A DNA stretch of 32,756 nt from Mesorhizobium norvegicum (lineage in GTDB: Bacteria; Pseudomonadota; Alphaproteobacteria; Rhizobiales; Rhizobiaceae), in assembly GCF_004919685.1 (NCBI RefSeq), contig NZ_SMYZ01000120.1:1-32756 (forward strand). Reading direction: 5' to 3'. Both the position numbers and the translations under genes were made by a program. This document shows positions 8,052-15,071 of this stretch, piece by piece; the stretch's first letter is position 1, and each line of letters starts with the position of its first letter. A model generated the notes under the pieces. The model ran no database searches. It was given only the letters and a program-made list of their open reading frames with translations, and had not been told where the DNA came from.

Positions 8052-8843
8052 ATGGAGCATGATCTGGCGAAAGGGCCAGCGAGCGAGGCCGCGCCCACGA
8101 GCAGGGGACGCAGCCGCACGACCAAGGCCTTCTGGCGCAAGATTCGCCAACCGCTGGCGCAGTCGCGATTCGTCAAGAACGCCATCGCCAGCCTGTTCGC
8201 GCAGTTCGTCCGGTTCGTGCGCCTCACCAATCGCCTCGTCGAGGGATCGGCGCGGTTTTCGGGCGGGGCCTATACCGAGTTCGAGCCCGGCATCATCGCC
8301 CTGTGGCACGGCCAGCATCTGCTGACGCCAGCCTACTACCCCAAGCGCAAGCCGCTGGTCGCCATGGTCTCACGCAGCGCCGATGCCGAGCTCAACGCGC
8401 TGATGCTGGAGAAATTCGGCATCGAGGCGGTGCGTGGTTCGGGTGGGCGTGAAAACGCCAGGCATCTCGACAAGGGCGGGGCAAAAGCACTTATCGCCCT
8501 GAAAAAGTCGCTCGGTGCCGGCAAGAACGTCGCCATGATAGCAGACATTCCGCACGGTACGCCGCGAGACGCAGGGCTTGGTATCGTTCTCCTGGCGCGG
8601 CTCTCCGGTCGGCCACTGCTGCCTGTCGCCATCACCACCAGCCGCCGCAAGGTGCTGGAGAAGAGCTGGGACAAGACCACCATCAACCTGCCGTTCGGCC
8701 GCTCGTCGATCGTCATCGGGCCACCGATCTTCGTGGCGGCCGGCGCCGATGAAGCCGAAATGGAGCGCAAGCGCCAGGAAGTGACAGTTGCGCTCAATGC
8801 CGCGACCGCCGAGGCCTACCGTCTCGTGGATGGTCCGCGATGA
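8052..8843 (+). CDS. Lysophospholipid acyltransferase-like protein (DUF374)
   Basis: A 263-residue protein of the DUF374 family, distantly related to PlsC-type acyltransferases. Recognisable segments are IIALWHGQHLL, VAMVSRSADAELNALML, AVRGSGGRENARHL and the ADIPHGTPRDAGLG loop, which corresponds to the TPDGPRGP loop of other members but is altered. The N-terminal 40 residues are basic with no clear signal peptide. ATG 8052 was chosen; a TTG at 8043 overlapping the previous stop codon is an alternative. Its stop overlaps the waaA start by four bases (ATGA), implying translational coupling. Its place beside waaA and lpxK suggests lipid A or membrane-lipid acylation, but the substrate is unknown. 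Confidence 0.88.
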   Translation: MEHDLAKGPASEAAPTSRGRSRTTKAFWRKIRQPLAQSRFVKNAIASLFAQFVRFVRLTNRLVEGSARFSGGAYTEFEPGIIALWHGQHLLTPAYYPKRKPLVAMVSRSADAELNALMLEKFGIEAVRGSGGRENARHLDKGGAKALIALKKSLGAGKNVAMIADIPHGTPRDAGLGIVLLARLSGRPLLPVAITTSRRKVLEKSWDKTTINLPFGRSSIVIGPPIFVAAGADEAEMERKRQEVTVALNAATAEAYRLVDGPR

Positions 8844-10156
8844 GCGGTTTCTGGGCGCGAACCATGCTGTCGGCATATCGTTTTGCCGGTGCGGCCGCCT
8901 ATCCGCTGGTCGGACCCTATGTCGCCTGGCGCACCTCGCAGGGCAAGGAAGACCGCAACCGCCGCCGCGAGCGCTATGGCGTCGCCGGTCGCGCGCGCCC
9001 CGACGGGCCGGTGATCTGGATCCATGCCGCGAGCGTCGGTGAGACCATAGCCGTCGTGCCGTTGGTCGAAAGCATTCTCGACTATGGCGTCAACATCGTG
9101 CTGACGACCGGCACCGTCACCTCGGCGCAGGTCGCCGACGAACGGCTCGGCGATCGCATCATCCACCAGTATGTGCCGCTCGACCTCAAGCCGGCGGTCA
9201 GCCGGTTCCTCGATCACTGGCAGCCGGATCTGGCGATCATCGCCGAATCCGAAATCTGGCCGATGACCATTCTCGAGCTTGGCGCGCGCCGCGTGCCGCA
9301 AGTGCTGGTCAATGGCAGGCTGTCCGACCGCTCGTTCAAGTCGTGGAAGAAACGGGCCAACATCGCCGAGGCGTTGTTCGAGAACCTGGCTCATGTGGTG
9401 GCGCAGTCGGATGTCGATGGCGAGCGGTTTCTGGCGCTCGGCGCGCGGCCGGTGACGGTGTCGGGCAACCTCAAGGTCGACACCTCGCCGCCGCCGGTCG
9501 ACGAACGGGTGCTGGCGACGCTGCGGCGGCAGATCGGCCTGCGCCCGACCTGGGCGGCGATCTCGACCCATGACGGCGAGGAGGTGGTCGCGGCGGAAGT
9601 CCACGCGACACTGCACAAGCGTCACCACGGTCTTCTGACGATCGTCGTTCCACGTCACCCCGATCGCGCCGAGGCGCTGGCGGCACAGATTTCCGGCATG
9701 GGCCTGAAGGTCGCGCGGCGCAGCAAGGGCGACAGGATCACATCCGACACCGACATATTGCTTGGCGATACGATCGGCGAGATGGGGCTCTATCTCCGGC
9801 TGACCGAAATCGCCTTCGTCGGCCGCTCGCTGACCTCCGAGGGCGGCCAGAACCCGCTGGAGCCGGCCATGCTCGACACAGCGGTTCTTGCCGGGCGCAA
9901 TGTGCAGAATTTCCGCGAGGCCTACCAGCGTCTGCTCGACAGCGGCGGCGCCAAGCTGGTGCGCGATCGCGACATGCTGGCCGGCGCCGTCAATTTTCTT
10001 CTGACCAATGAAGTGGCGCGCCACGAAATGATGGCGGCGGGCGTGGCGACCGTCGACGAGATGCGCGGTGCGCTGGCGCGCACGCTGAAATCGCTTGAGC
10101 CCTACATCCAGCCGCTGGTCGTCAAGTCGCGCCTGAAGGGCGCGAACGGGCGCTAG
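8840..10156 (+). CDS. waaA: 3-deoxy-D-manno-octulosonic acid (Kdo) transferase
   Basis: A 438-residue GT30 glycosyltransferase that transfers Kdo from CMP-Kdo to the lipid A precursor at the inner face of the cytoplasmic membrane. The N-terminus is a hydrophobic anchor (LSAYRFAGAAAYPLVGPYVAW). The N-terminal domain has HAASVGETIAVVPLV, which holds the conserved glutamate, and VNGRLSDRSFKSWKK. The C-terminal domain has SLTSEGGQNPLEPAML, the CMP-Kdo binding region. The length is normal for the family. It starts within the end of the DUF374 gene and is followed by lpxK with only one base between, so the two are surely co-transcribed. Confidence 0.96.
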   Translation: MSGFWARTMLSAYRFAGAAAYPLVGPYVAWRTSQGKEDRNRRRERYGVAGRARPDGPVIWIHAASVGETIAVVPLVESILDYGVNIVLTTGTVTSAQVADERLGDRIIHQYVPLDLKPAVSRFLDHWQPDLAIIAESEIWPMTILELGARRVPQVLVNGRLSDRSFKSWKKRANIAEALFENLAHVVAQSDVDGERFLALGARPVTVSGNLKVDTSPPPVDERVLATLRRQIGLRPTWAAISTHDGEEVVAAEVHATLHKRHHGLLTIVVPRHPDRAEALAAQISGMGLKVARRSKGDRITSDTDILLGDTIGEMGLYLRLTEIAFVGRSLTSEGGQNPLEPAMLDTAVLAGRNVQNFREAYQRLLDSGGAKLVRDRDMLAGAVNFLLTNEVARHEMMAAGVATVDEMRGALARTLKSLEPYIQPLVVKSRLKGANGR

Positions 10157-10157
10157 C

Positions 10158-11183
10158 GTGGCTTCCGAAGCACCACCATTCTGGTGGGAAGAGCCGGACT
10201 GGCGGGTCCTGGCACTATCGCCGCTATCGGCCATCTATGCGGCCGCCGCCGGCCGCGGCATGCGGCGGGCCAAGCGCGAGAAGGTCGAGGCACCGGTTCT
10301 GTGCATCGGCAATTTTACAGTCGGCGGCACCGGCAAGACACCGGTGGCCATCGCGCTCGCCCAACAGGCCAAGCGCATGCATCTGAAACCCGGTTTCCTG
10401 TCGCGCGGCCATGGCGGCTCCTTCGCCGAGCCGCATGTCGTTGATATCGATCACGACAGCGCCAGACATGTCGGCGACGAGCCGCTGCTGCTCGCCGAAC
10501 ATGCGCCGGTGGCGGTGACGCCGAACCGCGCCGCCGGCGCCCGGCTGCTGCTGGAGCGGCATGGCTGCGATTTCCTGATCATGGACGATGGATTCCAGAG
10601 CGCCCGCATCCACATCGACTACGCGCTGGTCGTCGTCGATGCGCGCTACGGAATCGGCAATGGCCGCGTCATTCCGGGCGGTCCGCTCCGGGCCAGGGTC
10701 GTCGACCAACTGGTTTTCACCAGCGGGCTGTTGAAGATGGGCGAGGGCACCGCGGCCGACGCCGTGGTCCGCCAGGCGGCACGCGCCGGCCGGCCGATCT
10801 TCGAGGCCCATACCGAGCCAAGCGGTAAGGCAGGGCTTGCCGGCAAGCGGTTCCTCGCCTTCGCCGGTATCGGCCATCCCGAAAAATTCTTCGACACGGT
10901 GCGCGAGGCCGGCGGCGAGCTGGTGTTGACGCGGCCGTTTCCGGACCATCATTTCTATGCCGAAGACGAACTTGCCGAGCTGGCGGCCACCGCACGCGCC
11001 GAAGGGCTCGGCCTCATCACCACCGCCAAGGACGCCGCCCGGCTGCGCCATGGCGCTTCACAGGACTTTCTCGACCGGCTCGAGGTGCTGGAGATCGATA
11101 CGGTTTTCGAGCTTGCCAATGTTCCCGGGCGCATCATCGACGAGACGCTCGATGCCTGGCGCCAGCGCAAGCTGAAGGGCTAA
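10158..11183 (+). CDS. lpxK: Tetraacyldisaccharide 4'-kinase
   Basis: LpxK, a 341-residue membrane-associated P-loop kinase that phosphorylates the 4' position of the tetraacyl disaccharide to give lipid IVA. The Walker A loop is in GNFTVGGTGKTPVAIALA, about 50 residues in, preceded by the N-terminal hydrophobic helix (LALSPLSAIYAAAAG). The conserved DDGFQ lies at about residues 143-147, and the RVIPGGPLR segment follows. The start is a GTG at 10158, right after the waaA stop codon; no in-frame ATG lies nearby upstream. It is the last gene of the co-directional run, and its 3' flank is a cluster of palindromic repeats. Confidence 0.96.
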   Translation: MASEAPPFWWEEPDWRVLALSPLSAIYAAAAGRGMRRAKREKVEAPVLCIGNFTVGGTGKTPVAIALAQQAKRMHLKPGFLSRGHGGSFAEPHVVDIDHDSARHVGDEPLLLAEHAPVAVTPNRAAGARLLLERHGCDFLIMDDGFQSARIHIDYALVVVDARYGIGNGRVIPGGPLRARVVDQLVFTSGLLKMGEGTAADAVVRQAARAGRPIFEAHTEPSGKAGLAGKRFLAFAGIGHPEKFFDTVREAGGELVLTRPFPDHHFYAEDELAELAATARAEGLGLITTAKDAARLRHGASQDFLDRLEVLEIDTVFELANVPGRIIDETLDAWRQRKLKG

Positions 11184-11184
11184 A

Positions 11185-11252
11185 GCAATTCCAGGAAAAG
11201 TGTGAAACGGTTTTCCCGGGAAAAGCGCATAGCGCTTTCCCTTGGGAATTGC
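11185..11252. repeat. Palindromic intergenic element, mosaic of hairpins
   Basis: Outer arms GCAATTCC (11185-11192) and GGAATTGC (11245-11252) enclose two hairpins. The first is GGAAAA - 11-base loop - TTTTCC at 11194-11216. The second is a nearly perfect GGGAAA...TTTCCC hairpin at about 11218-11241. The first hairpin has the same geometry and a related loop as the elements at 23176 and 27991. This fits the rhizobial mosaic palindromic elements (RIME/RPE class). It lies right after the lpxK stop codon. Confidence 0.8.
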
Positions 11253-11266
11253 GTCAAAACAAAGAG

Positions 11267-11309
11267 CTAGAGCGGTTCGCCGTTTCCGTGAAACGGTGAA
11301 CTGCTCTAG
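11267..11309. repeat. 43-bp palindromic element overlapping the DUF2093 stop codon
   Basis: A long imperfect inverted repeat. The arm modules are CTAGAGC / GCTCTAG, GTTC / GAAC and CCGTTTC / GAAACGG, with a CGT centre. It belongs to the dispersed palindromes of rhizobia. The stop codon of the minus-strand DUF2093 gene (11306-11308) lies inside the right arm, so the element ends that reading frame. Confidence 0.82.
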
Positions 11310-11539
11310 CCGCGCTTACGCAACTCCGGATGCATCTCGATTTCGCGGCGCAGCGAGGCGGTGGCGTTGATGTAAGGCTCTTGCCTGGCGACGCTCCAGT
11401 ATTTCAACTCGTCGAGCGGAATGCTTTCGCCTGTCACCGCGCAGCGCACGAATGCGCCAGGGCTGGTGACCTGGAAGTCGCCATCGAGGTAGCGGATGCG
11501 GGCTTCCTTGCCGCCGGGGCCTTCGAAACGGTTCATCAT
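11306..11539 (-). CDS. DUF2093 domain protein
   Basis: A 77-residue protein of the alphaproteobacterial DUF2093 family, function unknown. Family-typical blocks are NRFEGPGGKEARIRYLDGDF, GAFVRCAVTGESIPLDELKYW and SVARQEPYINATASL. The CAVTGESIPLDELKYWSV region has the look of a small metal-ribbon or compact beta fold, but only one cysteine is present, so zinc binding is not indicated. It faces lpxK tail to tail. The final codons and the stop lie in a dispersed palindrome, so the C-terminus (ELRKRG) may differ from relatives. The upstream 125 bases probably hold its promoter and that of the next plus-strand gene. Confidence 0.88.
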   Translation of the reverse strand: MMNRFEGPGGKEARIRYLDGDFQVTSPGAFVRCAVTGESIPLDELKYWSVARQEPYINATASLRREIEMHPELRKRG

Positions 11540-11664
11540 GCAGGGACGCCGAGGTTCATGGGGATTTCATCGCCATAAATTCCCGGCGAGGTCAAGCATG
11601 TGACAAGCCTGAGACAATGCTGACCCCCTATTGTTGGGGAGAAAAACGCTGATGTCGGGGCACT

Positions 11665-12267
11665 ATGGACATTTCCTCCGCCCGCCTTGCTGCCTTGCTC
11701 AGGGAAGCGATGACGCCGCAAGCCGTGCCGTCGGCAAAGGCTGATCCCGTCAAAACGGCCCTCGTGAAGGCGCTGGTGGCGCCGCCGGCGCCGTCCGGCG
11801 TTCCCGTACGTCCGGCAGCGACACCGGCACTGCCTATGCTGTTATCGCCGGCAACAACGGCGAGAGTCCAGCAGACGGCCTCGGCAGAGATGTTGCAGGC
11901 CTATCTGGCGCTTGCCGAGCCGGATGGCGAAACAGCCGGCGGTGCCGCGCGGGCGGCGGCTGCAGCCAGCAGGCCGGCGGACAGCGACACTGCGCCGCGT
12001 GGCCTGGCGCCGCCCCTGCCAAGGGTCGATGAGGGAGCCGCTGCAAGGCCCGCGGCACTGCCATGGCTTGTGTTTCTCTCACCTGAGGTTCCGCCCCTGC
12101 GCCGCGCGGCCGTCGCCAATGCGGCTGCAGGACGAGGGCAGGCGGCTTCCCGGTCGAACGACGTGGCGCGGCCCGAAAACAGGCAGATGAGCGTGGGGCT
12201 GACATCGCTGGCTGCCGGGCTGTTGGCCGCGGCGATCGTCGGGTTCGTTCTCCTGGTGCTGCGCTAA
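11665..12267 (+). CDS. Hypothetical Pro/Ala-rich protein with a C-terminal membrane anchor
   Basis: I do not recognise this 200-residue protein. The first 20 residues (SSARLAALLREAMTP) could form an amphipathic helix. Residues about 30-170 are rich in Ala and Pro and look disordered. The last 25 residues are a single hydrophobic segment (SLAAGLLAAAIVGFVLLVLR) ending at the C-terminus, as in tail-anchored proteins, with no N-terminal signal peptide. The topology therefore suggests a cytoplasmic body anchored in the inner membrane. The reading frame has strong GC3 bias like its neighbours, which supports real coding, but the low complexity limits confidence. Its stop overlaps by four bases the end of the convergent LysR gene. 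Confidence 0.6.
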   Translation: MDISSARLAALLREAMTPQAVPSAKADPVKTALVKALVAPPAPSGVPVRPAATPALPMLLSPATTARVQQTASAEMLQAYLALAEPDGETAGGAARAAAAASRPADSDTAPRGLAPPLPRVDEGAAARPAALPWLVFLSPEVPPLRRAAVANAAAGRGQAASRSNDVARPENRQMSVGLTSLAAGLLAAAIVGFVLLVLR

Positions 12268-13190
12268 CCCTCGGCCTCGATGAAGGCTTCCATCTTTTCC
12301 GGCGCCAGCCCTGCCTGCACCGCGATACGGCGCGCCAGTTCCGCCGCGGCGGCACGTGGCCGTCCCATCGGCCGGTCGAGCCAGTAGGATACCGGATTGA
12401 GCGCGGTGCGTTCGTCGACGGGAGTGATGCGGCCCGACTTCAATTGATGCCCGGTCAGAGGCGGACGCGCCAGCGCGATGCCGAGCCCATAGGCGGCGGC
12501 GTCGAGCACAAGATTGTAGTCCTCGAAGCGGCGGTCCTGCGGGCGCGGGCGGTAGTCCATGCCTTGCGCGGCAAACCAGGCGCGCCAGGCTGACGCGTCG
12601 GAATCGTTGATCAGCGGATATTTGAGCAGCCGGGCAGGGTCGCCGCGCCCGATCTCGCGCGCCAACTCCGGTGACGCGACGGGAAAGACATGTTCCTCGA
12701 AAAGCTGCACCGAGACGCGGCCCGGAATGCCGCCACGGCCGCAGCGGATAGAGAGATCGATGCCCTCATCGGCAAGGTCGGCCTGGCGGATGTCGACGTC
12801 GAGCACGATGCGAAGCTTGGAGGGATCGTTCTCCAGTGCCGCCATGCGCGGCATCAGCCACAGGCCGCTGACCGATGGGATCGAGGTCAGCCGCACCACG
12901 GCGGTGCCGCGCGGCTCGACCCAGCGGTCGGAATGGGTCGATATCAGCGCGAAAGCCTCCGCCGTGCGCAGATGCAGGCGGTTGCCTTCGATCGTCAGCG
13001 AGACGCCGCGCGCACCGCGATCGAAGACCTTCAACCCCAGCCAGTCCTCGAGCTTGGCAATCTGCCGGCTGACGGCGCCGTGGGTGATGTTGAGCTTTTC
13101 GGCCGCCGCCGAAAAGCTGCCTGTCCGCGCCGCCGCGTCGAAGGCGCGCAGCGTTTCGAGCGGCACCATTGTGTCCGAGCTGTGATCCAT
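12264..13190 (-). CDS. LysR family transcriptional regulator (GcvA-like)
   Basis: A 308-residue LTTR. The N-terminal winged helix-turn-helix is clear: LETLRAFDAAARTGSFSAAAEKLNITHGAVSRQIAKLEDWLGLKVFDR. The substrate-binding domain follows, with SVSGLWLMPRMAALE and DLSIRCGRG, typical of the GcvA-like subgroup. The start is ambiguous. ATG 13190 is used; a GTG at 13196 is better spaced from a GAGGA site, and ATG 13169 is the shortest option. It diverges from an EamA transporter with about 90 bases between, so it probably controls that gene. The inducer is unknown. Confidence 0.92.
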   Translation of the reverse strand: MDHSSDTMVPLETLRAFDAAARTGSFSAAAEKLNITHGAVSRQIAKLEDWLGLKVFDRGARGVSLTIEGNRLHLRTAEAFALISTHSDRWVEPRGTAVVRLTSIPSVSGLWLMPRMAALENDPSKLRIVLDVDIRQADLADEGIDLSIRCGRGGIPGRVSVQLFEEHVFPVASPELAREIGRGDPARLLKYPLINDSDASAWRAWFAAQGMDYRPRPQDRRFEDYNLVLDAAAYGLGIALARPPLTGHQLKSGRITPVDERTALNPVSYWLDRPMGRPRAAAAELARRIAVQAGLAPEKMEAFIEAEG

Positions 13191-13200
13191 AGTCACAGCT

Positions 13201-13260
13201 GATCCTCGATTTGGTCGTTTGTCAACAGGCCCGAAAAGGCGTTTTCTGCCTTTGAGGATC
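13201..13260. promoter_or_regulatory. Nested inverted repeats in the LysR/EamA divergent region
   Basis: GATCCTC (13201-13207) pairs with GAGGATC (13254-13260), and inside lies AAAGGC (13235-13240) with GCCTTT (13248-13253). They sit between the two divergent start codons. They could be regulator-binding sites or a leader hairpin ahead of the transporter gene. No function has been shown. Confidence 0.4.
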
Positions 13261-13281
13261 GAAGGACACGAGGGCAGTGAG

Positions 13282-14175
13282 ATGAGCGCAATGACCAGTA
13301 CGTTGAATCCGACACAGCGGATGGACACCACGGCAGCCATCGCGGTGGCGCTGACAGTGGTTGGCTGGGCCTCTGCCTTTCCGGCGATCCGCGCCGGTCT
13401 CGCGGCCTTCGGACCGCTGGAACTGGGTGCATTGCGCTTTGCCATCGCCGCCGTGCCGGCGGCGATCTTCCTCGCCGTCAAGCGCCCGGCGCTGCCCAGG
13501 CTGGACGAAGTGTGGCGCCTGGTCTTTGGCGGCGCTATCTTCGTCGCGCTCTACACCGTCATGCTCAATTTCGGCGAACTGACCGTCTCGGCCGGTGCCG
13601 CCGGCTTCATCATCAATGTCAGCCCGATCTTCACCGCCATCATGGCAATGGCGCTGCTTGGCGAGCGCTTTTCGGGCATGGCCTGGGCCGGCACGGTGAT
13701 TTCCTTCGCCGGCATTGGCGTCATCGCCATGGCCGACGGGCATGGCCTGCATTTCAACGCCGGCGCTCTCCTGGTGCTTGGTTCGGCCTTGTGCTCGGCC
13801 GTCAACACCATCGTCCAGAAGCCGCTGTTTGCCCGCCATCATCCATTGACCATTTCGGCTTCCAACATGGTGCTCGGCGCACTCTGCCTGTCGCCCTTCC
13901 TGCCGAGCGGCTTTGCGCAGGCAGCGGTGGCCAACACCGCCGGCCTCGGCGCTGTGATCTTTCTCGGCATCGTGCCCAGCCTGATCGCCTATGCCGCTTG
14001 GGCGACCGCGCTGTCGCGTCTGCCTGCGGCACGTGCCTCGAACTTCCTCTATCTTGTTTCGCCCATGTCTGCCCTGATCGGCTTCTTCTGGCTGGGCGAA
14101 GTGCCGACGTTGCTTGGCATCCTCGGCGGCGCGCTGGCGCTCGGCGGCGTCATCGTGGTGAATTTGAAGCGTTAA
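13282..14175 (+). CDS. EamA/DMT family transporter
   Basis: A 297-residue inner-membrane protein of the drug/metabolite transporter superfamily, with the usual ten hydrophobic helices in two EamA repeats. The first repeat spans about residues 17-140 and the second about 150-295. Typical features are GWASAFPAIRAGLAAFGPLELGALRF near the start, and in the second half ALCSAVNTIVQKPLFARHHP and FLYLVSPMSALIGFFWLGE. It probably exports a small metabolite or amino acid; the substrate is unknown. ATG 13282 is preceded by AGGG and replaces an upstream in-frame extension. The divergent LysR gene next door is the likely regulator. Confidence 0.93.
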   Translation: MSAMTSTLNPTQRMDTTAAIAVALTVVGWASAFPAIRAGLAAFGPLELGALRFAIAAVPAAIFLAVKRPALPRLDEVWRLVFGGAIFVALYTVMLNFGELTVSAGAAGFIINVSPIFTAIMAMALLGERFSGMAWAGTVISFAGIGVIAMADGHGLHFNAGALLVLGSALCSAVNTIVQKPLFARHHPLTISASNMVLGALCLSPFLPSGFAQAAVANTAGLGAVIFLGIVPSLIAYAAWATALSRLPAARASNFLYLVSPMSALIGFFWLGEVPTLLGILGGALALGGVIVVNLKR

Positions 14176-14285
14176 AACAAAAGGCTGGAGTTGTTTCCGG
14201 ACTCAAACCGGGAACCGTATCCGCCAGCATGCAGACACCCAGGAGAAGGGCAGCTATGGTGAGTTGCCTTCACTGGGGGGACGGA

Positions 14286-15044
14286 ATGGGAAGACTGTTC
14301 ATATCGGCAATTTTTTGCGTCTTGCTGCTGAGCGGGAAGGCCGCCGCGGGTTGGTATCACGTGGAGAATTACGAAGGATCCATCGGCTCCCAGCCCGTTC
14401 ATGTCTCGCTTCAGACATATGACGGCTTCGGCAGCGGCATGACCGTCGAGGGAAGCTATTTCTACGACGCGAAACAAAGCCCGATAGCGGTGTTCGGCAA
14501 GCTCAACGGCACCAGGCTCGCACTCTGCGAGATCTCGAACGACAAGGAATTCGACCGGATATTGGTGGTTGGATCAAAGATCCCCGTCGACACCACTGCA
14601 TGCCCGTTTTCCCTCGACATGGCTGAAAACGGCGCGACAGGCACCTGGAGCAAGGGGGCGGATAAATATCCCGTCACGCTCAAGAAGGTCGCGAGCCTCG
14701 ACGACACGGGCGACACAAAGATTGACGGAACCGTCGAAATCCCCTTCTGGGCCGAAACAGCCGCCGACAGGTTTGCCGGCGTTTATACGAACACCGACTC
14801 AGGTACTTGCATGGCGAAGATGCAGGTCATCAAAAAGAGCAGCAGGAAGGTCGTTCAGGAGATCGCCTTCGATGATGACAACTGCAACGCCGGCATGCTG
14901 ATGACGTCCATCTATGAGAACGTCCAGAAGTGGGCCGAGCGAGGCAAGGACATCATTTCGGTGAATTTTCGAGGTGGCGGCGCCGGATATACGATGGACT
15001 ATGCCTTTAACCGCAAGACCAAGAAGTACCGTCAGAGGAAATGA
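14286..15044 (+). CDS. Secreted hypothetical protein with four cysteines
   Basis: A 252-residue protein that I do not recognise. It begins with a signal peptide (MGRLFISAIFCVLLLSGKAAAG) with likely cleavage after the AAA motif, so the mature protein should be periplasmic or secreted. The mature part is beta-rich and has four cysteines (LALCEIS, TTACPF, GTCMAKM, DDNCNAG), suited to two disulfides. The start at 14286 is chosen because it places the signal peptide at the N-terminus and has a G-rich site before it; an ATG at about 14230 would bury it. Codon use looks less GC3-biased than that of the neighbours, possibly a sign of later acquisition. It converges on mutL with a 27-base gap. Confidence 0.75.
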   Translation: MGRLFISAIFCVLLLSGKAAAGWYHVENYEGSIGSQPVHVSLQTYDGFGSGMTVEGSYFYDAKQSPIAVFGKLNGTRLALCEISNDKEFDRILVVGSKIPVDTTACPFSLDMAENGATGTWSKGADKYPVTLKKVASLDDTGDTKIDGTVEIPFWAETAADRFAGVYTNTDSGTCMAKMQVIKKSSRKVVQEIAFDDDNCNAGMLMTSIYENVQKWAERGKDIISVNFRGGGAGYTMDYAFNRKTKKYRQRK

Positions 15045-15071
15045 AGCGGGACGCCGATCGTCAGCAAGACC

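Noticed and set aside
8816..10234. A 472-codon minus-strand open frame opposite waaA
   Set aside because: Antisense shadow of a clear Kdo transferase gene, with His/Arg/Gln-rich unstructured content and no family signal. The same applies to the 468-codon frame opposite pmbA (5576-6982).
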